Source: Phycisphaerales bacterium
GTDB lineage: Bacteria > Planctomycetota > Phycisphaerae > Phycisphaerales > UBA1924
Length of the DNA stretch: 34,242 nucleotides
Direction of reading: 5' to 3'
NCBI GenBank assembly: GCA_020849105.1
Contig: JADLGW010000039.1
Coordinates: forward strand, 1-34,242
Shown here: piece after piece, positions 9,199-16,425 of the stretch
How positions within the stretch are numbered: the stretch's first letter is position 1
Layout of the letters: each line of letters opens with the position of its first letter
The notes under the pieces: generated by a model
What the model saw: only the letters and a program-made list of their open reading frames with translations
What the model was told of the DNA's origin: nothing
Database searches by the model: none
Position numbers and translations under genes: made by a program

Positions 9199-10866
9199 GT
9201 GAAGCAGCCGCGCAAGGAGGGATCGAGCCGGGGAGGAAGCGAGGCAGAGGAGCCGCGCATGTCCGCCATGAACGAACAAGAGGCCGCGGCGCAAACCAAG
9301 TGGGCAGTGTCTCCCCCTGCGCCCTTGCCCCCGTGCCCACCGCCTCACCCTTCATCGGAGTTTCTGACTCTCATTTCCCATGAGCACGCGCGGCGCCACC
9401 TGGTGCTGAGTGATGGCTGCGAGGGTGGAACGGAACACCTCGTCACCGCCGAGCAGACGGCGCCGTGGGCTGCGCTCAACGTCGGCGTGCGCCTTGGCCG
9501 CCGGGTCGTCACACGCACACTCCCGGCCGAGCAGGTCGCGGCCGCGATCGACTCCGCGTACGCTGCTGTCCGGCCGCCGCCGGATACCGACACGTCGCGG
9601 ACCGTTGTCGATGGCTCCTCCGACATCGAGCGCGACCTGGCGGGGGCGCTGGCGGAGGCCGAGCGGGACCTGCTCTCCACTCAGGGCAAGGCCCCCGCCG
9701 TGCGTTTGGTCGACCTCATCCTCTTCGAGGCCCTCCTGCACTCGGCCAGCGACGTGCATATCCAGCCGGTGCGCGGGCGGACGCTCGTGCGGTACCGCCT
9801 CGACGGAGTGCTTCGCACAGTGCGCGAACTGCCCGGCAGTATCGCGGCGGCGGTCGTCAGCCGTATCAAGGTCATGTCGCGGCTGGACGTGGCGGAGCAG
9901 CGCGCCCCGCAGGACGGCCGCGCCACGGTGACGATCGGCGGGGCGGGGGCGCAGAGCGGTCGGCGCGTGGACCTGCGTGTCAGCACACTCCCGAGCACCT
10001 ACGGAGAGCGGGTGGTGACCCGGCTGCTGGACCCGGCGCGCTCCGCGTACCTCCTGAGTTTTGCCGGGCTGGGCATGCCGGCTGACCTGCAGGCACGGTA
10101 TCTCGCGCAGGCCAGCCGCGCCAGCGGCATCGTGCTCTCGACCGGCCCGACAGGCTCCGGAAAGACGACCACGCTGTACACGACGCTGGCCTGGCTCTCC
10201 TCCAGCAACGCGGGCGCCACGGCCCGCGGCTGCGAACTCAACATGATGACGATCGAAGACCCGGTCGAGTATGACCTGTCGTCCTCGTTGGCTTCCGGCG
10301 GTGGGCTCGCCGTGAGCCAGACCCAGGTGGACCCGAAGAAGAATGTGACTTTCGCCGCCGGGCTGCGGCACATCCTGCGGCAGGACCCCGACGTGATCAT
10401 GGTGGGCGAGGTGCGCGACCACGAGACGGCCCGGATCGCGGTGCAAGCCTCGCTCACCGGGCACCTGGTGCTTTCGACACTGCACACCAGCGACTCGGCC
10501 GGCGCGGTGGCGCGGCTACTGGACCTGGGTGTCGAGCCCTTCCTGGTCGCCAGTTCACTCTCGGCCGTGCTGGGCCAGCGCCTCGTGCGGACGGTGCACC
10601 GGACGTGCGGCGGCGGGGGCTGCGAGGGGTGCCTCGGGACGGGCTTCAAGGGGCGCACGGCGGTATTCGAGTTGCTCGTGCTGGACAGCCCGCAGCGCGA
10701 CATGGTGGCGCGGCGGTGCTCCGCGATCGAGATCAAGGATGCGGCCCGCGCCGCGGGGATGACGACGCTCAAAGAAGCGGGGCTGCAACTCGTGGCCGAG
10801 GGGCGCACCACCCGCGCTGAAATGGCGCGCGTCGTCGAAGCCCTCGACGAGGAGGATCCGGCATGA
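9199..10866 (+). CDS. gspE: GspE-type secretion ATPase
   Basis: Cytoplasmic hexameric ATPase (GspE/PilB family) that powers pseudopilus or pilus assembly. The P-loop STGPTGSGKTTT is at about 314-325 and the Walker B region DPDVIMVGEVRD at about 396-407. An Asp box (IEDPVEY) and a His-box-like segment (LSTLHTSDS) are also visible. The zinc-binding loop, normally a pair of CxxC motifs about 30 or more residues apart, is collapsed here to TCGGGGCEGC, so the C-terminal module is shortened. GTG 9199 has AGGAG 10 bases upstream. ATG 9259 also has a good AGGAG, and the first 20 residues are low-complexity, so the start is uncertain. It begins 21 bp after the secretin gene and overlaps the next gene by ATGA. 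Confidence 0.94.
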   Translation: MKQPRKEGSSRGGSEAEEPRMSAMNEQEAAAQTKWAVSPPAPLPPCPPPHPSSEFLTLISHEHARRHLVLSDGCEGGTEHLVTAEQTAPWAALNVGVRLGRRVVTRTLPAEQVAAAIDSAYAAVRPPPDTDTSRTVVDGSSDIERDLAGALAEAERDLLSTQGKAPAVRLVDLILFEALLHSASDVHIQPVRGRTLVRYRLDGVLRTVRELPGSIAAAVVSRIKVMSRLDVAEQRAPQDGRATVTIGGAGAQSGRRVDLRVSTLPSTYGERVVTRLLDPARSAYLLSFAGLGMPADLQARYLAQASRASGIVLSTGPTGSGKTTTLYTTLAWLSSSNAGATARGCELNMMTIEDPVEYDLSSSLASGGGLAVSQTQVDPKKNVTFAAGLRHILRQDPDVIMVGEVRDHETARIAVQASLTGHLVLSTLHTSDSAGAVARLLDLGVEPFLVASSLSAVLGQRLVRTVHRTCGGGGCEGCLGTGFKGRTAVFELLVLDSPQRDMVARRCSAIEIKDAARAAGMTTLKEAGLQLVAEGRTTRAEMARVVEALDEEDPA

Positions 10867-11366
10867 GTGACACTGATATCCCGCAGGCCTGCCTTGATTC
10901 GCCTCAGGTCGGCTGCACGCATGTGCCGCGCTCGCTCATCGCCGCCTGCGCTTCCGCCGTCACGTTCTGCGCTGCCTGGACCGCGTGGCCGCTGGCGCCC
11001 GAGCCCGTCACCGCACCCGCGCTGACCGCCATCCCCGAGCGCCCTGCCCCTTCACCGGCTGGGCTCGATCCGCTCGATATGGACGCGTTCCGCGTGCCGA
11101 TCTGGGTCGCTCCCCCGCCCCCTCCTGCCCAGCACAAGCCCGATCCGCCGCCCCCGCCCCTGAGGCTCCGGCTTCTGGCGATCGTCCACGAGAGCGGGCA
11201 CAACGTGGCCGCGATCTACGACCCCGATGCGGACCGGGTGCGCATTGTCGGCGAGGGCCAGGCCCTGTCCCCGGGATGCACCGTGGAGGCCATTGCTCCG
11301 GGCGCGATCACCCTGCGCGACAGCGGCGCCCTCCGGACGCTGACCCTCCGCGAGGATCAGCCGTGA
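10863..11366 (+). CDS. GspC/PilP-like inner-membrane linker protein
   Basis: 167 aa. One N-terminal transmembrane segment (about 24-44) is followed by a Pro-rich spacer (runs of P at about 80-98). A small C-terminal beta domain (about 99-165, with LRLRLLAIVHESG and GEGQALSPG) resembles the HR/PilP domain that binds secretin N0 in type II secretion and type IV pilus systems. The start codon overlaps the gspE stop (ATGA), so translation is coupled. Assignment rests on topology, the C-terminal pattern and its place between the ATPase and the GspL/M-like genes. Sequence similarity alone would not settle whether it is GspC or PilP. Confidence 0.72.
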   Translation: MSDTDIPQACLDSPQVGCTHVPRSLIAACASAVTFCAAWTAWPLAPEPVTAPALTAIPERPAPSPAGLDPLDMDAFRVPIWVAPPPPPAQHKPDPPPPPLRLRLLAIVHESGHNVAAIYDPDADRVRIVGEGQALSPGCTVEAIAPGAITLRDSGALRTLTLREDQP

Positions 11367-12163
11367 TCGCTGCCGCTGGGCATCACCAGACCCGACCCTT
11401 CGATCGCTTCTACTGGTGCGTCCTGGACGCCCCGGGATGGTCGCGCACCGGCGCACTCCCACCGGGCCTTCGCCAGCGTCTGGACGAGGAACTGCCGGTC
11501 CCGAGCGCCGAACTGCACGCTGTTGGCACCCCGCTCCCGGGCGGCGGACTCCTGGTCTGCGCTGCGCGGCGCGACGGTCTCGCCGGTGTGAATGCCCTCT
11601 CGCTCACGCCCGAATGCCTCCCTGAGTTCGCCGGTAGCGCGGACCGGTCCCGCCTGAACCTGCTCGTGGGCGAGTTCCAGCCGGTGCCCGTCCGCCGCGC
11701 ACGCCGCCGTATGGCCGCGCTGGCTACCGCGGCCGTGATCGCCTGCACAGCGTTGCTCTCGGCCGGGTTCCTGCGGCGCGCCGCCGCGTGGAACGCCGCC
11801 GCCGACGTACTGGCCGCCCGCGCGAACGCACTCCTGCCGGAGGGCGGCGAACCGGCCCTGAACGAGCACCTGGATGCGGCACGGGCCGCCACGGGGAGCG
11901 CCGCCACCGGCAATCCCCCGCCCGATTCCGCGCTCGCGTTCGCCGCGGTGCTGGCCGGTTGGCCGAGCGCCGCCGGGGTCGCGGCTCAGGCCATCTCCGT
12001 GGACGGCACCGGCGCATCGCTTTCGGCGACCATCGAAGGCGATCCGGAGTTCTTCCTTTCCGCGCTGCACCCGCCTCCCGGCTGGCGCCGGGACGAGCCG
12101 AGGCTTGTCGGGCTCGGCGGGGTCACCCGTGTCACGCTCAAACTGCGCCCGGAGGGACCATGA
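11363..12163 (+). CDS. GspL/PilN-like bitopic membrane protein
   Basis: 266 aa. An N-terminal cytoplasmic part (about 1-110) precedes one transmembrane helix (about 115-137, AALATAAVIACTALLSAG) and a periplasmic part with a ferredoxin-like pattern. This is the layout of GspL or PilN, which link the ATPase to periplasmic partners. GTG 11363 overlaps the previous stop as GTGA. The open frame extends further upstream, but that part is antisense-like Arg/Ala-rich sequence overlapping the previous gene and is not believed. Compared with GspL (about 400 aa), the cytoplasmic domain is reduced, closer to a PilM-less PilN fusion. Family assignment is inferred from position and topology. Confidence 0.65.
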   Translation: MIAAAGHHQTRPFDRFYWCVLDAPGWSRTGALPPGLRQRLDEELPVPSAELHAVGTPLPGGGLLVCAARRDGLAGVNALSLTPECLPEFAGSADRSRLNLLVGEFQPVPVRRARRRMAALATAAVIACTALLSAGFLRRAAAWNAAADVLAARANALLPEGGEPALNEHLDAARAATGSAATGNPPPDSALAFAAVLAGWPSAAGVAAQAISVDGTGASLSATIEGDPEFFLSALHPPPGWRRDEPRLVGLGGVTRVTLKLRPEGP

Positions 12164-12681
12164 GCGGCCGCGCCGCCATCCTCGGGATCGCGGTCGCGGG
12201 GCTCGCCGCCGCGGCCCTGCTGTGGTCCGGCCGCTCCGCCGCTGCGGCCCGATGGCGCATAGACCAAGGGCGCACCCGTCTCGCCTCCATCCGGGAACAA
12301 TCCGCCGAGGTCGCGCGCCTGCGCGCGTCGGCCCCGCGCGACCAGGACCGCCCGGCAGCCCCGGAGAATCTGCCGCACACAGTGTCCAGCGTCCTGCGCG
12401 CCTGCGGCCTGCCCGCGTCGTCGCTGGCAAGTTTCGGTACCTCCGGTGAGTCCCGCGATATGGACATCGCCACCCGCCGGGCCTCCCTTGTGCTCCAGCG
12501 CGTCGCGCTCCCGCAGGTCGGCCGCTTCCTCGCCGAGTGGCGCAGGGCCGAGCCGCGCTGGACCGTGACCGGCATCGACATCGCACCCCACGGGGACCCA
12601 CCCGCGGCCGGGGGGGATCTGCCGCTTCAGGCATCCATCACGCTCGAATCATCCATCCGCGTCCCGGGGGCTCGCCCATGA
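12160..12681 (+). CDS. GspM/PilO-like bitopic membrane protein
   Basis: 173 aa. It has a short cytoplasmic tail, one transmembrane helix (about 5-24) and a coiled-coil-like stretch (about 35-58, with RTRLASIREQSAEVARLRA). A periplasmic ferredoxin-like domain ends in a beta strand. Size, topology and position after the GspL-like gene fit GspM or PilO, which dimerise with GspL or PilN. It overlaps the upstream gene by ATGA (12160-12163) and the downstream gene by ATGA (12678-12681). No catalytic motif is expected or seen. Confidence 0.65.
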   Translation: MSGRAAILGIAVAGLAAAALLWSGRSAAAARWRIDQGRTRLASIREQSAEVARLRASAPRDQDRPAAPENLPHTVSSVLRACGLPASSLASFGTSGESRDMDIATRRASLVLQRVALPQVGRFLAEWRRAEPRWTVTGIDIAPHGDPPAAGGDLPLQASITLESSIRVPGARP

Positions 12682-13244
12682 TCTGCATCCGCGTCTTGTG
12701 TCTTGCACTCCTTGTCCTTGCCGGGTGTACCGGCCCGCGGGCCGCAGGGCCCTACCAGCCGGCGACGGAAGCCCGTCGGGATCCGCAACTCGCCCAGGAA
12801 CTGACGAAGAGGGCGGCGCCGCTCATGGACGAGCACCCGGACGACGCCGAGAGACTGCTCCGTGAAGCCCTGACCGCCGACCTCTACCACGGACCCGCGC
12901 ACAACAATCTTGGCGTGCTGCTGCTGCGGCGGGGCGATCTGTATGGAGCAGCCTCTGAGTTTGAGTTCGGCTCGAGGCTGATGCCGGGTCATCCCGACCC
13001 CCGTGTCAACCTCGCCATTACTCTTGAGTGCGCCGGCCGCACAGGCGACGCGATACACAGTTACGAGTCGGCGCTCGCGGCGTACCCCGGCTACCTCCCC
13101 GCGATGCAGGGCCTGGCACGGCTCCAGGTGCGCGCCGGGCGTGTGGACGAACGCACACCGGGCCTGCTGAGCGAAATCGCCCTCCGCGGCGAGGGAACAG
13201 AGTGGCGCGAGTGGGCGGCACGGCAGCGGGCGCTGCGGCAGTAA
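12678..13244 (+). CDS. TPR lipoprotein, last gene of the secretin operon
   Basis: 188 aa. A lipoprotein signal peptide with lipobox LAGC places the lipidated Cys at residue 17. At least three tetratricopeptide-like repeats follow (about 48-150; for example AHNNLGVLLLRRGDLYGAAS and the following repeat). Lipidated TPR proteins act as pilotins or assembly factors for secretins (PilF/PilW class), so this is the likely pilotin of the secretin in this operon. It overlaps the upstream gene by ATGA. Its stop (13242-13244) is followed by a weak 5-bp GC hairpin (13245-13249 with 13258-13262) without a T run. Confidence 0.75.
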   Translation: MICIRVLCLALLVLAGCTGPRAAGPYQPATEARRDPQLAQELTKRAAPLMDEHPDDAERLLREALTADLYHGPAHNNLGVLLLRRGDLYGAASEFEFGSRLMPGHPDPRVNLAITLECAGRTGDAIHSYESALAAYPGYLPAMQGLARLQVRAGRVDERTPGLLSEIALRGEGTEWREWAARQRALRQ

Positions 13245-13271
13245 GCGGGTTGGTGCTCCCGCCCTTCACAT

Positions 13272-13423
13272 CCGCGACGCGCCCCAGCAGGTCGTCCGCC
13301 CCCTCCGCCGGCCCGCGCCCCAGCGTGACGACGCGGGAGGACGCGGTTGTAAGGTTCGGCGGCGCGGGGTACTGGATGGACGCCAGGCGGTCGCGCCCCG
13401 CCGGCCACCCGGGGCTTGCCGGG
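13272..13423 (-). pseudogene. Detached rhs core fragment
   Basis: Near-identical copy of bases 536-678 of the large rhs gene, 12.7 kb away and in the same orientation. In the minus-strand frame it reads WPAGRDRLASIQYPAPPN, then a glycine-containing RHS repeat ending at about LLGRVAD. It lies 30 bases downstream of the DUF4304-like stop codon and happens to be in frame with it. No start codon or complete gene is present: it is a scar that ends against the tail of the secretin operon. In RHS loci, partial core copies linked to spare immunity genes are a known result of tip exchange. Here that history is inferred. Confidence 0.85.
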
Positions 13424-13452
13424 CGGAAGAAAGACTCGCCGATATGGCGAAA

Positions 13453-13968
13453 TCAGGATTTGCGCCTGTAGTAGGGAGTGTCTTCAAAGTAATGCAGGGG
13501 CTCTTTCAGTTGGCCTCGCGCCCAATCTTTCATGAACAAAAACGGACGATTGCGGGGGAAAAGCGGCGGGCCGTCATTCAGCACGGATTGCCGGACGGCA
13601 TCAGCGTCCGTGAGATTGTCTTCTATCCATTCGATCAACCACTGGAGCGGGCGTCGCATCGCCTCCGCGGGCATGTGATCGGCGTCGTCGTACGCGCATC
13701 GCTCGAACTCCCCACGATACGGGCCATCCTGGTGTTCACCTCGCTCGCTGATACCTGCATACCCAACATCTGGCGGGACCTTGCCGATGACCATCTCTTT
13801 GGGCAGCACACCAAAGTTCACGTACACGCCTTTCCCCCATCGACTGGCCTGAAGATCAACCAGTTTGGTGAGTTGCGGACCACGCTTCCAGAACAACCTT
13901 CCTCTTCTTGAGTAGCCGGTGTCGCCCGCGACGGTTGCCATGATTGCGCGGAGATCAAGCCTGTTCAT
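13453..13968 (-). CDS. DUF4304-like protein, candidate orphan immunity protein
   Basis: 171 aa, cytoplasmic, with no signal peptide or transmembrane helix. The N-terminal pattern GYSRRGRLFWKRG, then KLVDLQASRWGKGVYVNFGV, matches what I recall of DUF4304, a small single-domain family sometimes found beside polymorphic toxins. ATG 13968 is used; no strong Shine-Dalgarno precedes it. By hand count, bases 13441-13920 are about 57% GC against roughly 70% in neighbours, and A/T-ending codons are frequent, which suggests acquired DNA. The gene stands alone between sco1 and an rhs fragment on the same strand. Together these suggest an immunity gene left after loss of its toxin, but no biochemical function can be read from the sequence. 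Confidence 0.7.
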   Translation of the reverse strand: MNRLDLRAIMATVAGDTGYSRRGRLFWKRGPQLTKLVDLQASRWGKGVYVNFGVLPKEMVIGKVPPDVGYAGISERGEHQDGPYRGEFERCAYDDADHMPAEAMRRPLQWLIEWIEDNLTDADAVRQSVLNDGPPLFPRNRPFLFMKDWARGQLKEPLHYFEDTPYYRRKS

Positions 13969-14021
13969 GGTGTCACGGTTGGTACAGGTCCAGGCAACCT
14001 TGCCGGGTGCCGCGCGGATAC

Positions 14022-14699
14022 TTACCGCAACGCCCCCGCGGCCTTGCGGGCGCGGTCTTCGAGCGCCTTGACTTCGCTATCGAATGAGTAGTCGGCCCAG
14101 GTCAGGACCTGGCGGCTCGGGCCGACCAGGATCAGTTTGCCGGGGTGGGTGACGTTGTAGGTGGTGCCGCCGCCGGCCGCGATCGTCGTCAGGTCCGGGT
14201 CGCGGCGGAGCAGGAAGCCGAGGCCGTCATGGACGATCTTCTGGGCGGTTGCCCAGTCGCCGGTGAGGAAGGTCCAGCGGGAGAAATCGCTCGTGTAGTG
14301 CGAGCCGTAGCCCCTCAGCCGCTCGGGCGTGTCGCGCTCCGGATTCACGCTGATGCTGACAATCCGCACCGGGGTCCCTTGCAGCCGCCCCGCGACCTCC
14401 GAGAGCACGGAGTTCATCATGGGGCAGATCGACGGGCAGTCGGTGAAGATGAAATCGACGATGGTCACGCGCCCGTCGAACACCGATTCCGTCACCTCGC
14501 GCCCGTCCTGGTCGCGCATGGTGAACGGCGGGATCACGAGGCCGGACACGGTGTGGTCGGGCTCGAGCGGTGACCCGGTCCCGCGCGGATCGCCGCTCGG
14601 CGCACGCTCCACGGGGAGCCAGATCACCGCGAGCACGACGAGGCTGGCCGCGAGCATCGCGCCCAGTGCGATCATCGCGATGATCAGGAACCGCCGCAC
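14022..14699 (-). CDS. SCO1/SenC family copper chaperone
   Basis: 225 aa, membrane-anchored thioredoxin-fold protein that delivers copper to the CuA site of cytochrome c oxidase. An N-terminal transmembrane anchor (about 4-29) is followed by the thioredoxin-like domain. The copper ligands are visible: CPSIC (Cys88 and Cys92) and the conserved His185 in THPGKLILV. The GTG start (14699) lies one base after the cyoE stop, so the two genes are co-transcribed and probably coupled. The stop is TAA at 14022-14024. Length and motifs are normal for the family. It could also serve in thiol redox control, as some SCO proteins do. Confidence 0.95.
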   Translation of the reverse strand: MRRFLIIAMIALGAMLAASLVVLAVIWLPVERAPSGDPRGTGSPLEPDHTVSGLVIPPFTMRDQDGREVTESVFDGRVTIVDFIFTDCPSICPMMNSVLSEVAGRLQGTPVRIVSISVNPERDTPERLRGYGSHYTSDFSRWTFLTGDWATAQKIVHDGLGFLLRRDPDLTTIAAGGGTTYNVTHPGKLILVGPSRQVLTWADYSFDSEVKALEDRARKAAGALR

Positions 14700-14700
14700 G

Positions 14701-15672
14701 TCACCACACCGTGCCCGCGATGCAGTCCGCCACCAGCACCACCAGGATCAGCGGCAGATGGATGATCGAGCCGAGGAAGGCGGCGCGCGCGTGCTCCCGC
14801 GTGCGCGTCCGCGCCAGCCGGGCGGCGAGCCAGAAGAACACTCCGCCGGTCACGATCGCGACCACGGCGTACGCCGGGCCCGGCCCCCCCCCCGCCCCGC
14901 TCCAGCCCATCAGCACGACCGGCGCGAGCGTGATCGGGATGAGCAGCGCCGCCCACGCCAGGATCGTCGCCGCGGTGCGCGAGCCGTCCGGGTCCACGCT
15001 GGGCAGGACGCGGTAGCCACCCGCGGCGTAGTCGTCGCGGTACATCCAGGCGATCGCCAGGAAGTGCGGGATCTGCCAGACGAACATCAGCAGGAACAGC
15101 GACCACCCGCCGGGGTCCATGAGCGCCGCGGTCCCGAGGTCGCTCCGCGCGGCGGTCCAGCCGATCAGGGGCGGCAGGGCGCCCGGCACGGCCCCGATGA
15201 GCGTCGAGAGCGGCGTGAGCGGCTTGCTCGTCGTGTACAGCAGCAGGTACCACAGGATCGTGGTCAGCGAGACCATCGCTGGGACGAGCCCGACGCCGGC
15301 CCAGAGCACAACGACACCAAGCACGCAGAGTGACACCCCGAGCGACAGGGCCTCGCTCGGCGTCACACGGCCGGTCGGCAGCGGGCGCCCGACGGTCCGC
15401 GGCATCGCCGCGTCGCGGTCGCGCTCCATCCACTGGTTCAGCGTGCTGGCGCCGGCCGAGGAGAGCGCTGTGCCGATCAGGCACACCGAGCCGGAGACGA
15501 TCAGTTCTCCCCACGACCACGAACGGGCAAGGGCACCGGTCCCGAAGCCGACCGCGGCGGTCACGGTGACCATCTTCGTGATGCGGGGCTTGGTGAGTTC
15601 GACAAATGATGCCGCGCGCGACGGGTCTCCGGTCAGGGTCGCGGCCGTGCTCGCCAGGGCGGGATCAGACAC
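14701..15672 (-). CDS. cyoE: Protoheme IX farnesyltransferase (heme O synthase)
   Basis: 323 aa polytopic inner-membrane prenyltransferase (UbiA superfamily, CyoE/CtaB) that farnesylates heme b to heme O for heme-copper oxidases. The first Asp-rich prenyl-diphosphate motif is NQWMERDRD starting at Asn79, followed by PRTVGRPLPTGR. The second loop has WMYRDDYAAGGYRVLPS. Multiple hydrophobic helices are evident. The start is GTG 15672, with ELTKPRITKM at about 25-34 as in the family. It heads a two-gene set with sco1, the usual oxidase-maturation pairing. No oxidase subunit gene lies in the window. Confidence 0.96.
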   Translation of the reverse strand: MSDPALASTAATLTGDPSRAASFVELTKPRITKMVTVTAAVGFGTGALARSWSWGELIVSGSVCLIGTALSSAGASTLNQWMERDRDAAMPRTVGRPLPTGRVTPSEALSLGVSLCVLGVVVLWAGVGLVPAMVSLTTILWYLLLYTTSKPLTPLSTLIGAVPGALPPLIGWTAARSDLGTAALMDPGGWSLFLLMFVWQIPHFLAIAWMYRDDYAAGGYRVLPSVDPDGSRTAATILAWAALLIPITLAPVVLMGWSGAGGGPGPAYAVVAIVTGGVFFWLAARLARTRTREHARAAFLGSIIHLPLILVVLVADCIAGTVW

Positions 15673-15707
15673 CGGAGTCTCCGTGAGCGGGCATGATGAT
15701 AGGAAGC

Positions 15708-15728
15708 CGGCGCGGACGGCCCGCGCCG
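15708..15728. repeat. 8-bp GC inverted repeat upstream of tRNA-Arg
   Basis: CGGCGCGG (15708-15715) and CCGCGCCG (15721-15728) are perfect reverse complements with a 5-base loop, between the divergent cyoE and tRNA genes. A TACCCT hexamer (15731-15736) follows directly and sits at a suitable distance to be the tRNA -10. There is no T run, so it is not a standard terminator. An operator or insulating hairpin is possible. Confidence 0.45.
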
Positions 15729-15744
15729 TGTACCCTTCGGGCGT

Positions 15745-15818
15745 GTCCCGGTAGCTCAGTTGGACAGAGCAGCGGTCTTCTAAATCGCAGGTCAGTGGTT
15801 CGAATCCACTCCGGGACG
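15745..15818 (+). tRNA. tRNA-Arg (anticodon UCU)
   Basis: 74 nt with a complete cloverleaf. Acceptor GTCCCGG pairs with CCGGGAC (15811-15817), discriminator G at 15818. The D stem is GCTC/GAGC. The anticodon stem GCGGT/ATCGC has a loop of CTTCTAA, giving anticodon TCT at 15779-15781. The T arm is AGTGG-TTCGAAT-CCACT. CCA is not encoded. It reads AGA, a rare codon in such GC-rich genes. No integrase or repeat of the tRNA 3' end is seen nearby. Confidence 0.95.
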
Positions 15819-15885
15819 CTTGGCGGTGGAATCACCATCCCCGTGAGAGTCCGGGATGCTCAACGCATGCCCTTGACTCCAGCCT

Positions 15886-16254
15886 TTACCAGCCGCCGCG
15901 ACCACCACCCCCACCGCCCCCACCGCCACCGCGGCCGCCACCGCCGCCGTACCCGCCGCGCCCACCACCCCCACCGCCGCCGCCGAATCCGCCGCGGCCA
16001 CCGCTGTTCTCACGCGGCCGGGCCACGTTGACCACCAGGGCGCGGCCGCCGAAGTCCTTGCCGTTGAGGGCGGTGATCGCCGCGTTCCCCTCGGCGTCGT
16101 TGGCCATCTCGACGAAGCCGAAGCCACGGGGCCGACCCGTGTCGCGGTCCATGACGATGCTGGCACGCGACACCTGCCCGTGCTCCCCGAACAACTGCTG
16201 AAGGTCCGCCTCGGTGGCACTGAACGGCAGATTCCCGACATAGATGTTGGTCAC
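15886..16254 (-). CDS. Glycine-rich RRM RNA-binding protein
   Basis: 122 aa. A single RNA recognition motif has RNP2 IYVGNL (4-9) and RNP1 RGFGFVEM (43-50). It is followed by an RGG/glycine tail (about 84-122) ending in Trp. This is the layout of the bacterial Rbp family and of plant GRP and animal CIRP cold-inducible proteins, which act as RNA chaperones. GTG 16254 is preferred: AAGGA lies 7 bases upstream and the protein begins exactly at the RRM. An in-frame ATG at 16422 would add 56 unrelated residues and has no usable Shine-Dalgarno. The Shine-Dalgarno is buried in a strong hairpin (separate entry), implying translational control. The Gly tail is encoded by GC-only codons. Confidence 0.92.
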   Translation of the reverse strand: MTNIYVGNLPFSATEADLQQLFGEHGQVSRASIVMDRDTGRPRGFGFVEMANDAEGNAAITALNGKDFGGRALVVNVARPRENSGGRGGFGGGGGGGGRGGYGGGGGRGGGGGGGGGGRGGW

Positions 16255-16257
16255 GGT

Positions 16258-16317
16258 CCGATCCTTGCCCGGGTGCAACCCCTGAAAGAACCGCTGCGAT
16301 CGCCCGGGCAGGATCGG
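16258..16317 (-). promoter_or_regulatory. Shine-Dalgarno-sequestering leader hairpin of the RRM gene
   Basis: On the mRNA, the 5' arm CCGAUCCUGCCCGGG (16317-16303) pairs over 15 bp with the 3' arm CCCGGGCAAGGAUCGG (16273-16258). There is one bulged A and a 29-nt loop. The AAGGA Shine-Dalgarno lies inside the 3' arm and the stem ends 3 bases before the GTG. Farther upstream in the same leader is a second hairpin, CCCGGGC-AUG-GCCCGGG (minus strand of 16341-16357). CCCGGG occurs four times in the leader, so alternative pairings are possible. The pairing is seen directly; a temperature- or protein-controlled switch is inferred. Confidence 0.72.
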
Positions 16318-16425
16318 CATCGGCCCCGTCACCGTCGGTGCCCGGGCCATGCCCGGGTCGCTGCGGCCGCCGATAACGTAGCATGGGCTGCCCCGGTTCC
16401 GCAAGCGGTTTCCGGTGCCCATTCC

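Noticed and set aside
13245..13262. Hairpin after the TPR lipoprotein as operon terminator
   Set aside because: Five GC pairs with an 8-base loop and no T run; mentioned with the gene but not called as a terminator.
15836..15858. CATCCC/GGGATG hairpin as terminator between the tRNA and the RRM gene
   Set aside because: Six-pair stem with an 11-base loop and no T run on either strand; too weak to call.
15886..16000. Repetitive GC tract as a repeat array
   Set aside because: It encodes the in-frame RGG/glycine tail of the RRM protein; codon-level low complexity, not an array.
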